Part shown: positions 1 to 12,298 of the stretch, in pieces
Layout of the letters: each line of letters starts with the position of its first letter
How positions within the stretch are numbered: position 1 is the stretch's first letter
NCBI GenBank assembly: GCA_027579435.1
Contig: JANBPK010000862.1
Location: forward strand, 1-64,000
Reading direction: 5' to 3'
Origin: Candolleomyces eurysporus
Taxonomy: Eukaryota > Basidiomycota > Agaricomycetes > Agaricales > Psathyrellaceae
DNA: 64,000 bases
Notes under the pieces: model-generated
Told to the model about the DNA's origin: nothing
The model's input: only the letters and a program-made list of their open reading frames with translations
The model's database searches: none
Translations under genes and position numbers: made by a program

Positions 1-974
1 CTCTCAAGCCGCGTGAACCTTATCGATAGCGTAGTCATTCTTGTACTTAGAGACTCAGACCGCGTCAACTTTATAGTTTATTATCGCGAAAATTGAACTT
101 ATATTCGCTAAAACAAACGCGGTCGTATCAACGCTCCCAGGTGTTGGCATATCTCGTGCTTTTTTGCGGAGCCAATTTCTGGCGGCAGGCAGTGGATTCC
201 ATCCAGAGACAACGAAGATACCCGCAGGACTGTTCCTTGGTTGTTATCCTTGATCGAACGACCATTCAGCCTGTATTGAATGCCGTCACACCCGACCTTT
301 ACAAGGCTCAGAATTTAGCTCAAAGTTCCTGCCCTCCACACCGCAAAAAGCGAATCATCGCCTGCCTCGGGCTTTCACAGGGTCAGCATATGGACCCTGG
401 CTCGGAGATGCAATACTTTGAATTGATCCTTATGTACAGGTTCCAATGGAGGCTGCACGTCTTTGCCAGCGTTCGGCAAAGAGATGGCGCCTTTTGCGCT
501 CCAAGCCTGTCCTCCATCTTTTGGGCATCCAAGGCTCAGGCCTATGTCTGATTCAAATGCTCTCCATGCTCAGCCTGGCGTTGCGCGTTCCTGTTCACCC
601 AGCTATGGCTTCTGAATTATTCTTGCCTGCTGCTGCTGTCTGTATATAGAGTACCATTTGTCGCAGCCTTCATTGTTGACTTGTACAAACACCATAGCTA
701 TACATTTAGAAATTTTTTGAGCTTGGCACTTCACGCCCCATCTAGGCAAGCTCTCCCACTGAACTCGCACAAGGCGATGCGCTGGGGAAGGCTGTGCAGC
801 CGCAGTGTCCGCAGCAGCCGTTTTCGGCGCCAGGAAGGTGACTCCATTCCTTGAGCAGGACCCGCCGGTGCTTTCCGACTGTATAAGACTTGGGCGACAA
901 CAGTTGCCAAAGCCAAGTACCCTGCCAGCCCTTTCCCAGCTCCTCTCTTTCAGCTTTTCTATCGATCAAATTCA
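1..974. other. No supported gene
   Basis: I see no recognisable coding segment here. One plus-strand open frame of 152 codons (93-551) has no motif I know, no clear splice context and no relative elsewhere in the window. The stretch may hold the 3' end of a gene starting outside the window and the upstream region of the gene starting at 975. Confidence 0.4.
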
Positions 975-2532
975 ATGAGCACAGGCGGCGATAGAGCAAA
1001 CGCCCAACGCGGTCGCAAGCGCACTGCTGCTGAGTCAGATGCCTTGGACGTTTTTGCATCGGGACGGCGCGCAAAACAGTGAGGAATGCTTTCCCTACCC
1101 CTTGGGCTTCAATCACTCAAAAGTTGGCTTCTATTACACATCATAGATCGCGCACCGATCCGCTTGTTGGCCATGGGCGTCACTTTGGACGAACGATCAG
1201 GATGTTCTGTCGAGTCCAGCCCCTTATAAAGAACGGGTTGGCAAGGACGATGCAGCTTGAGCTGGGAAGAGTTTCAAGAGAGGAACTCTCTTGGAGGTAC
1301 GTGCAGTAACCCTCCCCCACCAATTGGCTAACTAGATGCAGTGAATTGAGGGAGCATCAAATCTATGAGCAACTGTTGGGCCTCTCCGCTGGGCTGGAGG
1401 AACGTTTATGCACCGGGTCAGAGCAGGAAGTTTTCTATGTTTCCGACTTGGTGCGTTTATTCATCCTATGAAACTAGGCGTAGCTTCTCACCATAACCTA
1501 CAGATTACAAAGGGAGCATCTTCGGCACGTTCGGATGATACGAAATCTCTGAAAGCAGCCCTCATAGACCTTATCACGCCTCGCAACAGCGTTCTCAGTC
1601 CGCCCCTTCAGCGAAATGTCAAAACAGACCGTGGTTTTCATCATGAAGCAACAGGAGCACTCCTGTGCCCAGTCAACTTGAACTGGAACGATCCAAAGTA
1701 CGCTCACTTTAATTGTACACGCTGACGCCATGATCTAATTCACGTTTTTCTTTCCAAAGAATCCGACAAGAGCTTGCCTCCGGCACCATCATCCCTTCAG
1801 CTGACCTTTGGCCCCGCTTCATGTACCACAACTATGCCTATGATCCTGCGAATCCATGGGACGGTTTGCTTCGTGGCCGGTTGCTTGTCCTGGTAAGCAA
1901 TATAGCATTCATTCTTGAGGTCTACCCGCCCCAACAGGCCTCCTCCAGGCGTACAAGCATGTCTTCACTTCTCCAAGCTCCGTTGGTGAGCATGGCGAAA
2001 ATAAGGCCACCAGATCTTGCAACGCGCGAATTCATGGGATGAAGTCAGTCACAGCTGCATCCATTGCATACATTGCTACCCAGGTAAGATTTCTGACAGC
2101 TCTGTTGTATTGCCAACACTCATACAAGTCATGCTTTCCCCTTGCGTACGAAACATGTCGCTGTGTTTAGGTTCGGTTTGGGCTCAGCTCCTCTGCAACC
2201 TTCTCTCGAACGGACACTGTAACCGACTCTGAGTATTTCTACAATCTCATCCTCGAGCTACTTGAGGATCCTGAAGAGATTGCTGAAGTCGAAGACCTAC
2301 TCAAATGGTGGAACTCGTGCGNCTTTTTTTTTACCCTCTCTGTCGTACAATTGCACTGACTTGCAACTGCCACAGGCAAATCTTTCCAACTTATATGAGT
2401 GACGTTCGAACCATACACAAGGAATCTGTGATTGCCAGGATCAAGGAAAAGCGCCAACTGCAATCCCAAGATCGGGCGCAAGACCAGAACGAGGGGCTGG
2501 AGCCTCAAGGAGGAGATGCCTCTTCTAATTGA
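975..2532 (+). CDS. DUF6698-like protein, copy 1
   Basis: Exons inferred by reading frame, splice sites and comparison with the copy at 54929-56355: 975-1078, 1147-1296, 1342-1450, 1504-1697, 1760-1892, 1949-2083, 2171-2316, 2376-2532, giving 375 residues without a stop. Conserved blocks in order are GRHFGRTIRMFCR, ARSDDTKSLK (about residue 130), NVKTDRGF, NPWDGLLRG, AYKHVFTSPSSV, RIHGMK, and a DPEE..EV..LL.WW block near the end. This matches my memory of the Pfam family DUF6698, expanded in basidiomycetes and of unknown function. Exons 2, 4 and 5 (150, 194 and 133 bases) have the same lengths as in copy 2. Copy 1 has one extra intron (2084-2170). The N at 2322 lies in an intron. The gene is followed on the same strand by the cysteine-rich gene at 3310. 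Confidence 0.75.
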
Positions 2533-3309
2533 TCACAATGAGCTTTCACCCTTCCACGAAATTTCTTGGGCCTCCAGTTGCAGGGATTGTCGTAATCGCC
2601 TTGTCAATTCAACGCAGAGCTGTACATTGACCTAGGAATGAACTTTAGAGTGCTACCGTTAGATTGCGATGTATTTTTATTATGATAATGAACCCAATCC
2701 TTTTTTGAAAAGCGTGCTTGCCAACACGACCACTTTCCGAGATGGAACAAGAATGCTGCTCTGAATCCCAAGGCCATTAGAGCCAAGCTCTCTAAGCGAA
2801 ACAAGCCATGACCCATTCTGACTCCGCGTCAACTCCCGGGTTGTATGGCTGGAGCCCAAAGAGCTGCGCAAGGTTCAACATATTTTTAGGCGTACGCCTT
2901 TTTTACGTTTAGCAGCATTATCTAGCAGCACAAGGATAGTAAGGTCAACGCCACAGCGAGTCATTCAGAGGCTGCGCAATTAGAACAGTTTGAATGGTCT
3001 GAGTCTGAGTCAATTACCCAGCCCTGAGGCTAGGGCTTGTTTTCAACCGTTAGTAAGAGTTTCCCGAATTTACTTCCGAGCCTAACTCTTTGGAGCGTCC
3101 GTAGCAGCCTACTGCGGTTGTCCGCAGCACCGCCAACTGACTCGGCGTTGCAGTGCCCAAAGGTCTCCCTACAATGCCCTGGAGAGTTGGAAATTCATAA
3201 ATATGAAGAGCTCTGGTGAAGAAGGAGCAGAATCCAGCCCATTGCTCTCGACCAAACGCTCTCTAATCCGCCTCCTCAAGTTTGAATTTGGATCCACTGA
3301 TCCTGTGCA
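2533..3309. other. Intergenic, no gene seen
   Basis: Short open frames on both strands lack motifs and any splice partner. It probably contains the 3' end of the DUF6698-like gene and the promoter of the cysteine-rich gene. Confidence 0.4.
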
Positions 3310-4693
3310 ATGCCTCCAACTCGTTGGACCACTCAAAGTTTGAATCAGCAACGCCGTGCAGTGGGAATTTCCAATAAGCAAGCAAATTACCATTTGCGAC
3401 GGATTCAAGCTCGCCATGTATGCACAGCAACCTCGACTCCTGTAATTCTCCATTGGAGTTCGGCCTTTGAAGATACTATTGAATGGCACTGGTGAGTCCG
3501 AAATGGAGTCTTGTCAATTGACAGCTGACGTAGCTTTCCTCCATGATCTAGGCCAAATAGCCCATCCGGGAGAGTCACCCCAGACCAACTTAACGACCAC
3601 CGCCGAACCCACGAATTCCTTGCTCCGTGCTGCCTTTGCCCGGCCGTGACAGGCAAGGGAGGCTACATCGAATCTCGCATTGGGATTGTAGAGGCTTTGC
3701 TCGAGGATCCGAGCAGGAATCAACCAGTTGTCAATGGCGAATATGTCGCCTGTTGTGCTAGCGACAGATGCGGCTACTTTGGTTGGTTTGACCTCTGCAA
3801 GCTAGGAGCAACTGTTGCTGACGCTTCCCTAGTGTGCTTAGAGCGCTTCTTCCACCTCGCTGGCATCAAGGTCCGGACGTATCCCAAGCGAAGTTAGTTG
3901 TTAAATATGCTCAAACGCTTCCTGCACTCCTCTGACAGCGGCATCTCATTTACCTAGCAAAGCCTTTGGACGCTGAAGAAGATTTGGTGAAGATCAATCG
4001 TGTTGAGGAATCATTCCGTTCTGGCGATGGGCTGTTTCAAGTCATGCCAGCTGCTGCCATGCCTCGAGGATCAGCACGTCGTGAGTCGTTTTTACAGCTC
4101 TGAGTTCATGCCAAGTACCATTGTTCACACAATTTAAAGACCTTCGAGTTGAAGACGTCTCCCAGCATCTCACACGCCGGTCGAACCTCATGGCTGACCT
4201 TGCATTGGGCATGCCCGAACAACGATTCTGGAGTCTGATGGTTCAGTGCTTATGGTGCAAGACTGTGATGCTACGTGAACCATTCTCCTGCTTTCACGAT
4301 TGTTCAAAGGGCGAGCAGAGGATCGTCCTCTTCAGGCAGACTCCCATACAGGGCGATAGGCCAGAGCGCAGCCGACGCAGGCTCTCTGCAAACCCTCGTA
4401 CTGCGAATTCAACACACGAGTCCAATGACAGCAGTGATACGGAGGTCAGCTCGTACTCTGATTTGGATATTCCAGCAGTCGATTCCGAAGATGAGTCCGA
4501 GTTAAGCGTTGGTAGCGAGTTGTACGCTGCCGATGGCCTGGAGTTCAGGCCATCGGCGGTTGGGCTGGTAGATCCAGAGGAGGATTTGGATAACGCGGGG
4601 CTTTCTGATTTGGAGGGCCATGACTCGGACGATTTGCCGACCCCCTTAGAGCTGCTCGAGAGGCTCAGGCATCGGATGAGTCCAGAACTTTAA
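3310..4693 (+). CDS. Cysteine-rich putative zinc-binding protein, copy 1
   Basis: Five exons (3310-3491, 3552-3781, 3833-3892, 3958-4080, 4140-4693) join to 382 residues. They were placed by aligning to the relative at 52578-53764; exon order, intron phases and the 60-base third exon are the same. Conserved features are a LAPCCLC motif (exon 2), a VACC....CGYFG motif at the exon 2 end, and in exon 5 FWSLMVQCLWCKTVM followed by HDCSK, that is C-x2-C ... H-x-C. The tail of about 100 residues is acidic and serine-rich. I do not recognise a named family. The cysteine/histidine spacing suggests one or two metal-binding sites; that is inference. It lies 0.8 kb downstream of a DUF6698-like gene, and its relative also lies next to one. 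Confidence 0.65.
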
Positions 4694-5040
4694 CTATATC
4701 TATTCTGAGCCATGTAGCATTATCGTTACTTCTTGAGCCAATTCATGTACATTGTTCATTCTGCAACTACAGCTAGGCAGCACTACACCGCCATTTAGCA
4801 ACACTTAAGCCCTTAGCTTTCTCATACTATGAAACCAGACTGGAGTGGCTTAATACCTTTCAGTCCTCCATCGGCCCTTCAAACTCACTGCAAAGTTGTC
4901 GCTGCCAGCCTGAGCCTGCCAGTGAGTGCGGTGGCGGCGGCCAAAATCATACCATCAGACCCACGCCACAAGACGCTGCCGGCTCGGAGTCACAGTGCGT
5001 CAAATGCTATGAACTCGAATTCAACGCTCGACCGCTTTTC

Positions 5041-8000
5041 TTGGAGCCACAAACCTCAATGAACATCTACTCAGCTTCTCGGCAACCTTACGACTATGGC
5101 CTGTCTGATTCCCGTGTTTGCAGGGAATGCGGCAAAAAGTATAGCACCTCTCAGCGCCTTGATATCCACCAGCGGGAATGTCGATACAGCCAAAGTGATC
5201 TATCTGATCTTCTTCATGAAACCAAATTGTTCTGGGAAAATCGGAAGAAGCGTCGACGGGAGGAGTCTGCTGAGCAGGCGACTGGATCCACTGGCACCTT
5301 GCCTTGTGACTCGGTGCGAATCTGCAATTCCAAGCCCAAGTCCCTCAGCCTCCACGTACGAGGCATACTTATCAACAATTTGACTATAGATCACCTCTCC
5401 TGATGACCTGGTGAATGACCCAGTGAGTATACGGAACAGGCCTGAAGCAACAGTAGCAACTAACTTTCATGGTCCAATGCAGAGCATTGACCAGCCTATT
5501 GCCAAGCGGAAGCGTACCAGGGAGATTCGTCTGCCTGCCCGATACCGGCAAGATATTTTACCTGAGCCCGCAGGCCCTGTTCAGGCTGAGCAGGAGTGTG
5601 CCCATCAAATTGGTCAGTCTCCTTGCCTCACAATTCCAGCCCCTCTCTCACCATGCACTCAGCGAATACCTCAATGACTCAAGTCCCAGCACAGACTCAA
5701 GCTCCCAATACAGTCACTCTCTCAGACTTTTTTTCCCAACGCAATGCGTTTGGCGTCAAGCGAAAATACACTATGCCAGCGCCTTTGAGGCCAACCCACG
5801 ATCCCGACCAAGTACTCTCTCTCCGGGACCTAACCGACATCCCTCAGCCGCCGACAATCTCTAGCCTGTTAAGCTATGGCCCCTTCTCTAACAAGTCTTC
5901 ATTTTGGCTGGCAGATTGGTATTGGCATTCCCAAAATAAATCATTCAGCGACTTTCAAAACTTGATTCGAATCCTCAAGGAGCCCGACTTTTCGCTACAC
6001 GATGCCGCTCAAACAGACTGGAAGTATGCCTTCAAAGCCCTTGGTGCCAACAAGGAAGACCTCCCCGACAATGAAGGCGATTGGATTCAAGATGATGGAT
6101 GGAAGTCTGTTCCTATTTCCATTGACATTCCGTTTCACAATAGGATGCAAAACTCAGGAACACATTCCTACTTGGTTGGCCACCTTCGGCACCGCAGTAT
6201 TTTGTCAATCATCAAAGAAAAACTCAATAACCCCATTGACGACCAGCGGTTCCATTACTACCCACATCATGCAACTTGGAAGGCAGCAGAGCATTTCCCT
6301 GAAGTTGATCTCTATGGCGAGCTCTACACATCTCAACAGTTCCGTGATGCTCACGATGAAGTTCAAAGGCTACCATCAACGCCTGAAAACTCTGGCCTTG
6401 AACGAGTTGTTGTTGCTTTGATGTTTGGGTCAGATGCTACAACCTTAACAAACTTTGGCTCTGCCCAACTTTGGCCATGCTACTTGTCATTTGGCAATGA
6501 GTCAAAGTATCGGCGCTGTTGTCCAACTGAAAAACTGTCCCACCAAGTGGCATACTTTGAGACAGTAAGTCTACAACCTCAGGCTGCATTTGTCTCCTTT
6601 ACTCACTTATACAACCTCCATGTTAGATTTCTGACAGTTTCAAAGACTATCTCAAAGAACTCAATGGAGGCAAGGTTCCTTCTGAGGCACTGCTAACTTA
6701 TTGCCACCGTGAAGTCTTCCATCGGCAGTGGTCGGCCTTACTAGAGCCAGATCTACTTGATGCAATGAGGAATGGCATATGCCTTACATGTGTTGATGGA
6801 CGCCGGCGATGTTTCTTCCCAAGAATAATGACATACTCTGCTGACTATCCAGAAAAGTATGTGGCACACTTTGAACTGTGTGAACTCTTCTTAACAAATT
6901 AATTTGTGAATGAATAGGATTTTAGTCGCATCCATCCGCAGTAATGGCAATTTCCCCTGCCATCGGTGCCTTGTCAGCAAGACCAAGGCCGACCTTTCAA
7001 AATTAGGGTCACCCAGTGACGAAGAGCGTAGCATCAAGCCCCGTAGTGAAGAAGAACGGAATGAACTAGTGAAGAAGGCACGAGTAGAAATATTTGAAAA
7101 TGGTTATGCTGTTGATGGAACCAAGGTTGAGGATTTGTTGAAAGACCAGTCGCTTGTCCCAGTTCAAGTTTGTTCTCTTATTCCCTTGGCTATTAGGTGC
7201 TGGCTAATTTCTGTGCAGAACGCCTTCTTCACTGCCTCTCTGCCATCAAATTTCAGCATCTATCATGCCCTCGTTGTTGACCTTTTACATGAGTTTGAAA
7301 TAGGGACATGGAAGCGTCTCTTCATTCATTTGATACGGCTATTAGAAGCTGTTGGAGGAGCATCTTCAAGTCTTACTGCTGAGCTTGATCACCGGTTTGC
7401 CCTCCCCCCCTAAGCTATGATGTCACATTACTCACTAAATTTTTTTNAGCTACAGGTCTACCCCAATGTTTGGTAGGGAGGCAATCCGTAAGTTTGGCAC
7501 CAATGCCTCAGAAATGAAGAGAAGGGCTGCTCGGGATTTTGAAGACCTGCTTCAGGTAAGACCTTGTTTATGCCCATACCATTGTTAACTTGGAGAGTTT
7601 TCATCAGTGCTCCATACCTGCATTTGAGTCGTTGCTCCCTGAGCCTCACAACAGCATTTTGATGAAGCTACTGTTTATTTTTGCCCAATGGCATGCATTG
7701 GCAAAGTTACGACTGCACAATGACTTCTCATTGCAGCTCTTAGAATACTGGACAACCCTGCTTGGATCTCAGGTCAGGCTGTTTGATCAGACAACCTGTT
7801 TGACCATTCCGACAAAGGAGCTGGCAAAAGAGGCTGATGCTCGGGCCCGGAGGGAGAGTAAAAACAGCAAGGGGAAGCCTACAACCACTTCCCGCAAACC
7901 AGCCTCCCTTGGCATCTACACCATTAAATTCCACTTTCTTGGTGATTACCCTTCAATCATCCGCCGCTTTGGCACCTGTGACTCCTATACAACAGAGATT

Positions 8001-9536
8001 GTAAGCTCATTTAACCTTTCTATTTCCTGGATGCTATTAACTGGGCTTTAGTTTGAGCTATCACATCGCTTGCCCAAATCCTGGTACCTTCGGACTGACA
8101 AGAAAGATTATCAGCACCAAATGGCACAGATTGAGCGCCGACAAGCCCGACTCTCTCAGATCCGTTTGGCAGTAGGACAGGATTTGTCAGTGCCAGTAGC
8201 AAGCAGAGAGCCTCCTAAAGATGATCCTTTGAACTCGCTTGATTGTCGATACAGCATTGGCTCAAACCAGAACAGCCCTTTGAATTTGGATGCCACCTTT
8301 GCAAATATGTTGGGATCTACATGCCAAGATATCTATACTAAAGTAAGCTGATCTAGCATAATTTCAATGGATGCAGATTGACCTGCCTTTCTCTTTCCAA
8401 AGGGCTTTATCTCAAAGCTGAAACAGCACCTTCTTCCACGTATCTTGCAACTCCAGGGGTTCTCTGATGCTGAAATGGATGCTTCCCAGTGGGGATCTGT
8501 TGTCTTTCAAGATAATCGCATCTTCAGGCACAATATCATGAGGGTCAACTTCACAACCTATGATATGCGAAGAGACCAGGACGTTCTTCATACAAGCTCC
8601 AACCAGTGTAATGTCATGATGCTGAATAGCGCCTACACAGCCAAAACCCAGGCCAATGAGCATCCCTACCTCTATGCACAAGTGCTTGGTATTTTCCATG
8701 CAAATGTCTCCTTCCTTGGGGTTCTACCTGATGGCTCTCGGCACTACACACAACATCGTGTTGATTTTCTTTGGATCCGGTGGTATCATCTTCTTCACCA
8801 TGGGGACCCATTTGGGCTTGATCGATTAAGCCTATCATCACTTCAAGAGTGCCATGCCCTGGATTTTGCCAACCCTGCTGATGTTCTTCGAAGTGTTCAT
8901 CTTATTCCACGCTTCTCGGTTGGCACACCAGAGCGCAAAGAGCCCTCAAGCCCACTGATCACAGGTGCTCAGAAGATCTGGAAGGAATATTTTGTCAACA
9001 GGTAAACCATGTATGCTTTTCATCTTGGTCCTAATTGACTCTCCATCCCAGATTTGTGGACCGTGATATGTCTATGCGATATCAATGGGGCATGTCTGTG
9101 GGGCATGCATACATGCATCAGAACTTCCCTGTTCCTGTCATTCCCCCCATCCCCCTTGACTTCAACTTCTTCCCTCTCCCCCATGATTCCAAGAATGATA
9201 CCCCAGCAAAAGATGTACCCTTAAGCAGGCCATCAAGCACTCAAATTCTTGACCCCTCCCAATCTGAGGCCCAGCATCAGCAGCTTGCATCTTCTTCCAC
9301 CAACCCTCAACCTTCTTTGGAACCAACCATGGCTATCCACCCCACATGCTTACATTCCACCCCAGTGACCTCTCAACAGTCACTTCCCCATGCTGGAGAT
9401 GGTGGAGAGTTTGAAGATCAGGGGGGNAGATGGCCTTGATGCCTTGCCTGACCAGCAGGATGGCACTGATGAATTGGATGAACTGAATGATGCAGAATTT
9501 CTTGTATATGATGAGATGTATGGGGTTTGTAAGTAG
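5041..9536 (+). CDS. Plavaka (KDZ-type) transposase, element 1
   Basis: Eleven exons (5041-5313, 5390-5612, 5663-6564, 6627-6856, 6918-7167, 7219-7394, 7450-7555, 7608-8000, 8052-8342, 8403-9001, 9052-9536) join to about 1,308 residues with no stop once the N at 9427 is dropped. The N-terminus carries a C2H2 finger (CRECGKKYSTSQRLDIHQREC). Typical Plavaka blocks follow: SDATTLTNFGSAQLW, GNESKYRRC, TYSADYPEK, CHRCLV, VVDLLHEFE, WHALAKLRLH, LGDYPSIIRRFGTCDSYTTE, TYDMRRDQD and FVDRDMSMRY. The tail is acidic. Start could also be Met at 5059. The product should act in the nucleus to move the element. It looks intact and is related to, but clearly different from, the transposase at 37801-42886. I could not find terminal repeats by eye, so element ends are unknown. 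Confidence 0.9.
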
Positions 9537-10215
9537 AACTAACCTGTTGGCTGTCAGAGCTGTTTGAACTTGCAAATGGTAGCTTGTGTTTCCTTTTTGT
9601 GGTATTGAGTACTGTCATAAAATTGCTGTTGTCCTTCAGCCACAGGTGGCTGACTCTGACCTCTCTACATGTACCCTATTTCTTGTGCCCAGCCACTCCA
9701 GACTTGTAGTCTCTTTGTCTTTGTCAGTGTTTCCTCACAAACACCTACAATTCACTGTCAATTGAAATCATAATCAAGGCAAAAACCCAGGATGCTGATA
9801 TGAGGTTTTCACATGACTCATTGGCTAAATTAGAACTGGTACCCAAGCACCTGCAGTGTGCCATTGATTCAGGTCAAGGATGACAGCACTAATCGCATCA
9901 TTCCACTTGAGCCTGAACCAAAAAACAAAACTGTCAGGAGTTTTGCAAATGACTGTAAACAGATTGGTATATTCGGTGATTTAGCCCCAGAAGCAAACTA
10001 TGCAGCCCCTTAAATTCTGTGTCCAATATGATCTGTATGGCTATCGCTCTTCTTCGTGAACGCAAACATTGCCAAGGTCCATCAGCCTGGTATTCACCCG
10101 GTAAGGCTAGATATGCATAGTTGTCGTCTGATCAGAGGTGCCCATCTCCATCATTCTGATCAGACTCTGATCAGATCTATCTGGTTATACCCGAACATCC
10201 CCGAAAATGTGANTG
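9537..10215. other. Downstream of Plavaka element 1; no gene
   Basis: No coding signal seen. It should contain the 3' end of the transposon, whose terminal repeat I could not identify. Three copies of the palindrome CTGATCAG lie at 10128-10135, 10156-10163 and 10167-10174, just outside the inverted duplication. Confidence 0.45.
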
Positions 10216-10721
10216 CATCTTAGGCTGCACCTCCCTTCACACCTTCCTATTCGGTCCCGGCGCATCACGCATCATGCATTGTGGTAAATCACCAATGTGA
10301 TCATGCTCCCCGTCAGAAGTCTAAGTTAGGTGGCTTGGACGTCCTTGCAGCGGCAGTTAGGGCATAAGCCCTCTGATGAGCCCCTTCGCAAGGGCCAAGC
10401 TGCATAGTCCTAGTTCTGGGTTTGGCCAATTTGTGATCGTGTCTGTCATTGTTTGGCATCGTCCACTAAGCATGTTCGGCGAACCCTCCTGACCCGTTAT
10501 TCACCACAGTCAATAGGACCGCAAAGCGTTCACAGGCGAACACATACATACACTCTCAACAACGCCGATAAACGCCTTTGTGTTGGCTTTCAAGCTTCCT
10601 TATTCACGTACATTTCACCTATTCACCTGCATCACCTGCCCACTGGCGATCGTTAATGAATCAGCGCGTGTCATTACCGTTGAAATGGACGGCTAGCATG
10701 CGTTGACGCCACACCCTCTCT

Positions 10722-12298
10722 ATGTTTTTCCTTCTCCTCGTTCTCTACTTCGCTCGCAACTACTATGCCTCTAACCGTCTTCCCTTAGACAATCAGTCCA
10801 AATACCTGCTAGAGTCAAGGCAAGAGCCTGTACAGTTCAACACCAACTATCGATCGACTCCAGGCATCATCTGGACTTGCCTTACGACAATCTTCGCGTG
10901 TACATGGATCTCCGTCCACCCCAACGTAACCGGCCATCGGTCAAATCGATGGAGACGACTGCGAGCACGATTCACTCTATTCGCCTGGGCGCTCGTCTCG
11001 CCCGAGGTGGTTTTGATATGGGCATATAGGCAGTGGCTTGGAGCTAGGAACATAGCGTCTATGATCGGTGCGTCCACTATCACTCTTGAAGTGAGCCTCC
11101 CTGATAAAGTGCCGCAGGGCACGGATGGGGTCCAGTACAAGGCCACTTCCTTCAAATGGGCGGACTTGTGTTTCTTTTCAAAGGGGAATATCGATGCCTG
11201 GATCCAAGCAAAATCCTCGAGCTTTGGCCCCCAGATCCATACGAGTACCAGCGCCGGATGGGTCAACTCCGTCCATTGGTGCTCACCGATGAGCAGAGGA
11301 AACGACCGTTGCCCTATTCCGCGGCTCGATTTATCCTTGAGAATCTCCCGATCACTGAGGAGGAGATCCGGGATCGAAGCAAAGGAGACGAGCTCGCCAA
11401 GGCTTTTGTCATTGTCCAGACGACGTGGTTTGTCGTACAATGCATCGCACGTGGCGTACAACGTTTGACTGTGACAGAGTTGGAGATCGTCACTCTGGCT
11501 TACGCGGCCTTGAACGGGGCAATGTATTTCTTCTGGTGGGACAAGCCTCTCGACGTTCAGTGCCCCGTGGTGATCCCCATCCCCTTTGAAGATTATCCTG
11601 ATGATCCTAAGGAGTTGGACGACGACGACTTCATGCGTCTCCTGCTCCCTGCTTATCAGCGATCTTGGGATACCGGCAGGCGTTTCCGCTCTGATCCACC
11701 TCCTCCGCGTTCAACGATGCGTAACAGTGAGTCTCAGTTTCTTCACGAGGATATCTTAATTCTAAGACACATCTCCCAGTCTTCGGCCTTCCTCGACGAG
11801 TGATATCCAACCTACTCTCCCAGATCACGGAGATGAGCGATTCAGGTCTCTTAAACGACAGAATTGCTTCTATTTCCACTTATTACGCCTATCCCACCTC
11901 ACCCGCTATGCTCACCAGCGTTCTGATCATCATCCCACTCCTGGCGTCTCTCTTCGGCGCAATTCACTGTATCGCCTGGTCGTTTGCATTTCCCTCTTTC
12001 GTGGCGCATACCCTCTGGAGGGTCTCGTCACTTTACATCGCAGTCTCACCATTGGTTTTCCTTATCGTACCACTGATTGGAGTTTTGAATTCCCGGATAT
12101 ACGGAGCGTGGAGCGCACCAAATATAGATTCGAAGTCGAGGTTTGTACATGTCTTTCGGTTTGTTGCGTTGTTCAGTGTGGTCTTATATATACCTGCGAG
12201 GATCTTGCTAATTGGTGTTACGTTCTGGGGCCTCCATGACATCCCTACAGCAGCGCATCAGACGGTGGAGTGGATAGATTTTNGTTCCTCATATTTAG
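10722..12298 (+). CDS. Multi-pass membrane protein, basidiomycete family, left copy
   Basis: Exons 10722-11067, 11118-11726 and 11780-12298 join in frame; the first intron links MIG to HGWGPVQ. The N at 12283 must be dropped to reach the same stop as the right copy (ending VPHI). The N-terminal third has the blocks STPGIIWTCL, FACTWISVHPN and SPEVVLIWAYRQW. The middle has QMGGLVFLFKGE, EEEIRDRSKGDELAKAF and TTWFVVQCIARGVQRLTVTE, and the C-terminal third has several hydrophobic segments. These mark a family common in agaricomycetes, with predicted membrane helices and no assigned function that I know. The MSMC start is not present; Met at 10722 opens directly into a hydrophobic helix that may be a signal anchor. 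It is near identical to the copy at 19857-21432. Confidence 0.8.

Noticed and set aside
93..551. 152-codon open frame at the window start
   Set aside because: No motif, no relative in the window and no supporting splice context.
10847..11461. 204-codon minus-strand open frame over the membrane-protein gene (and its mirror 20693-21307)
   Set aside because: It is the antisense shadow of the membrane-protein exons; family blocks lie on the other strand.
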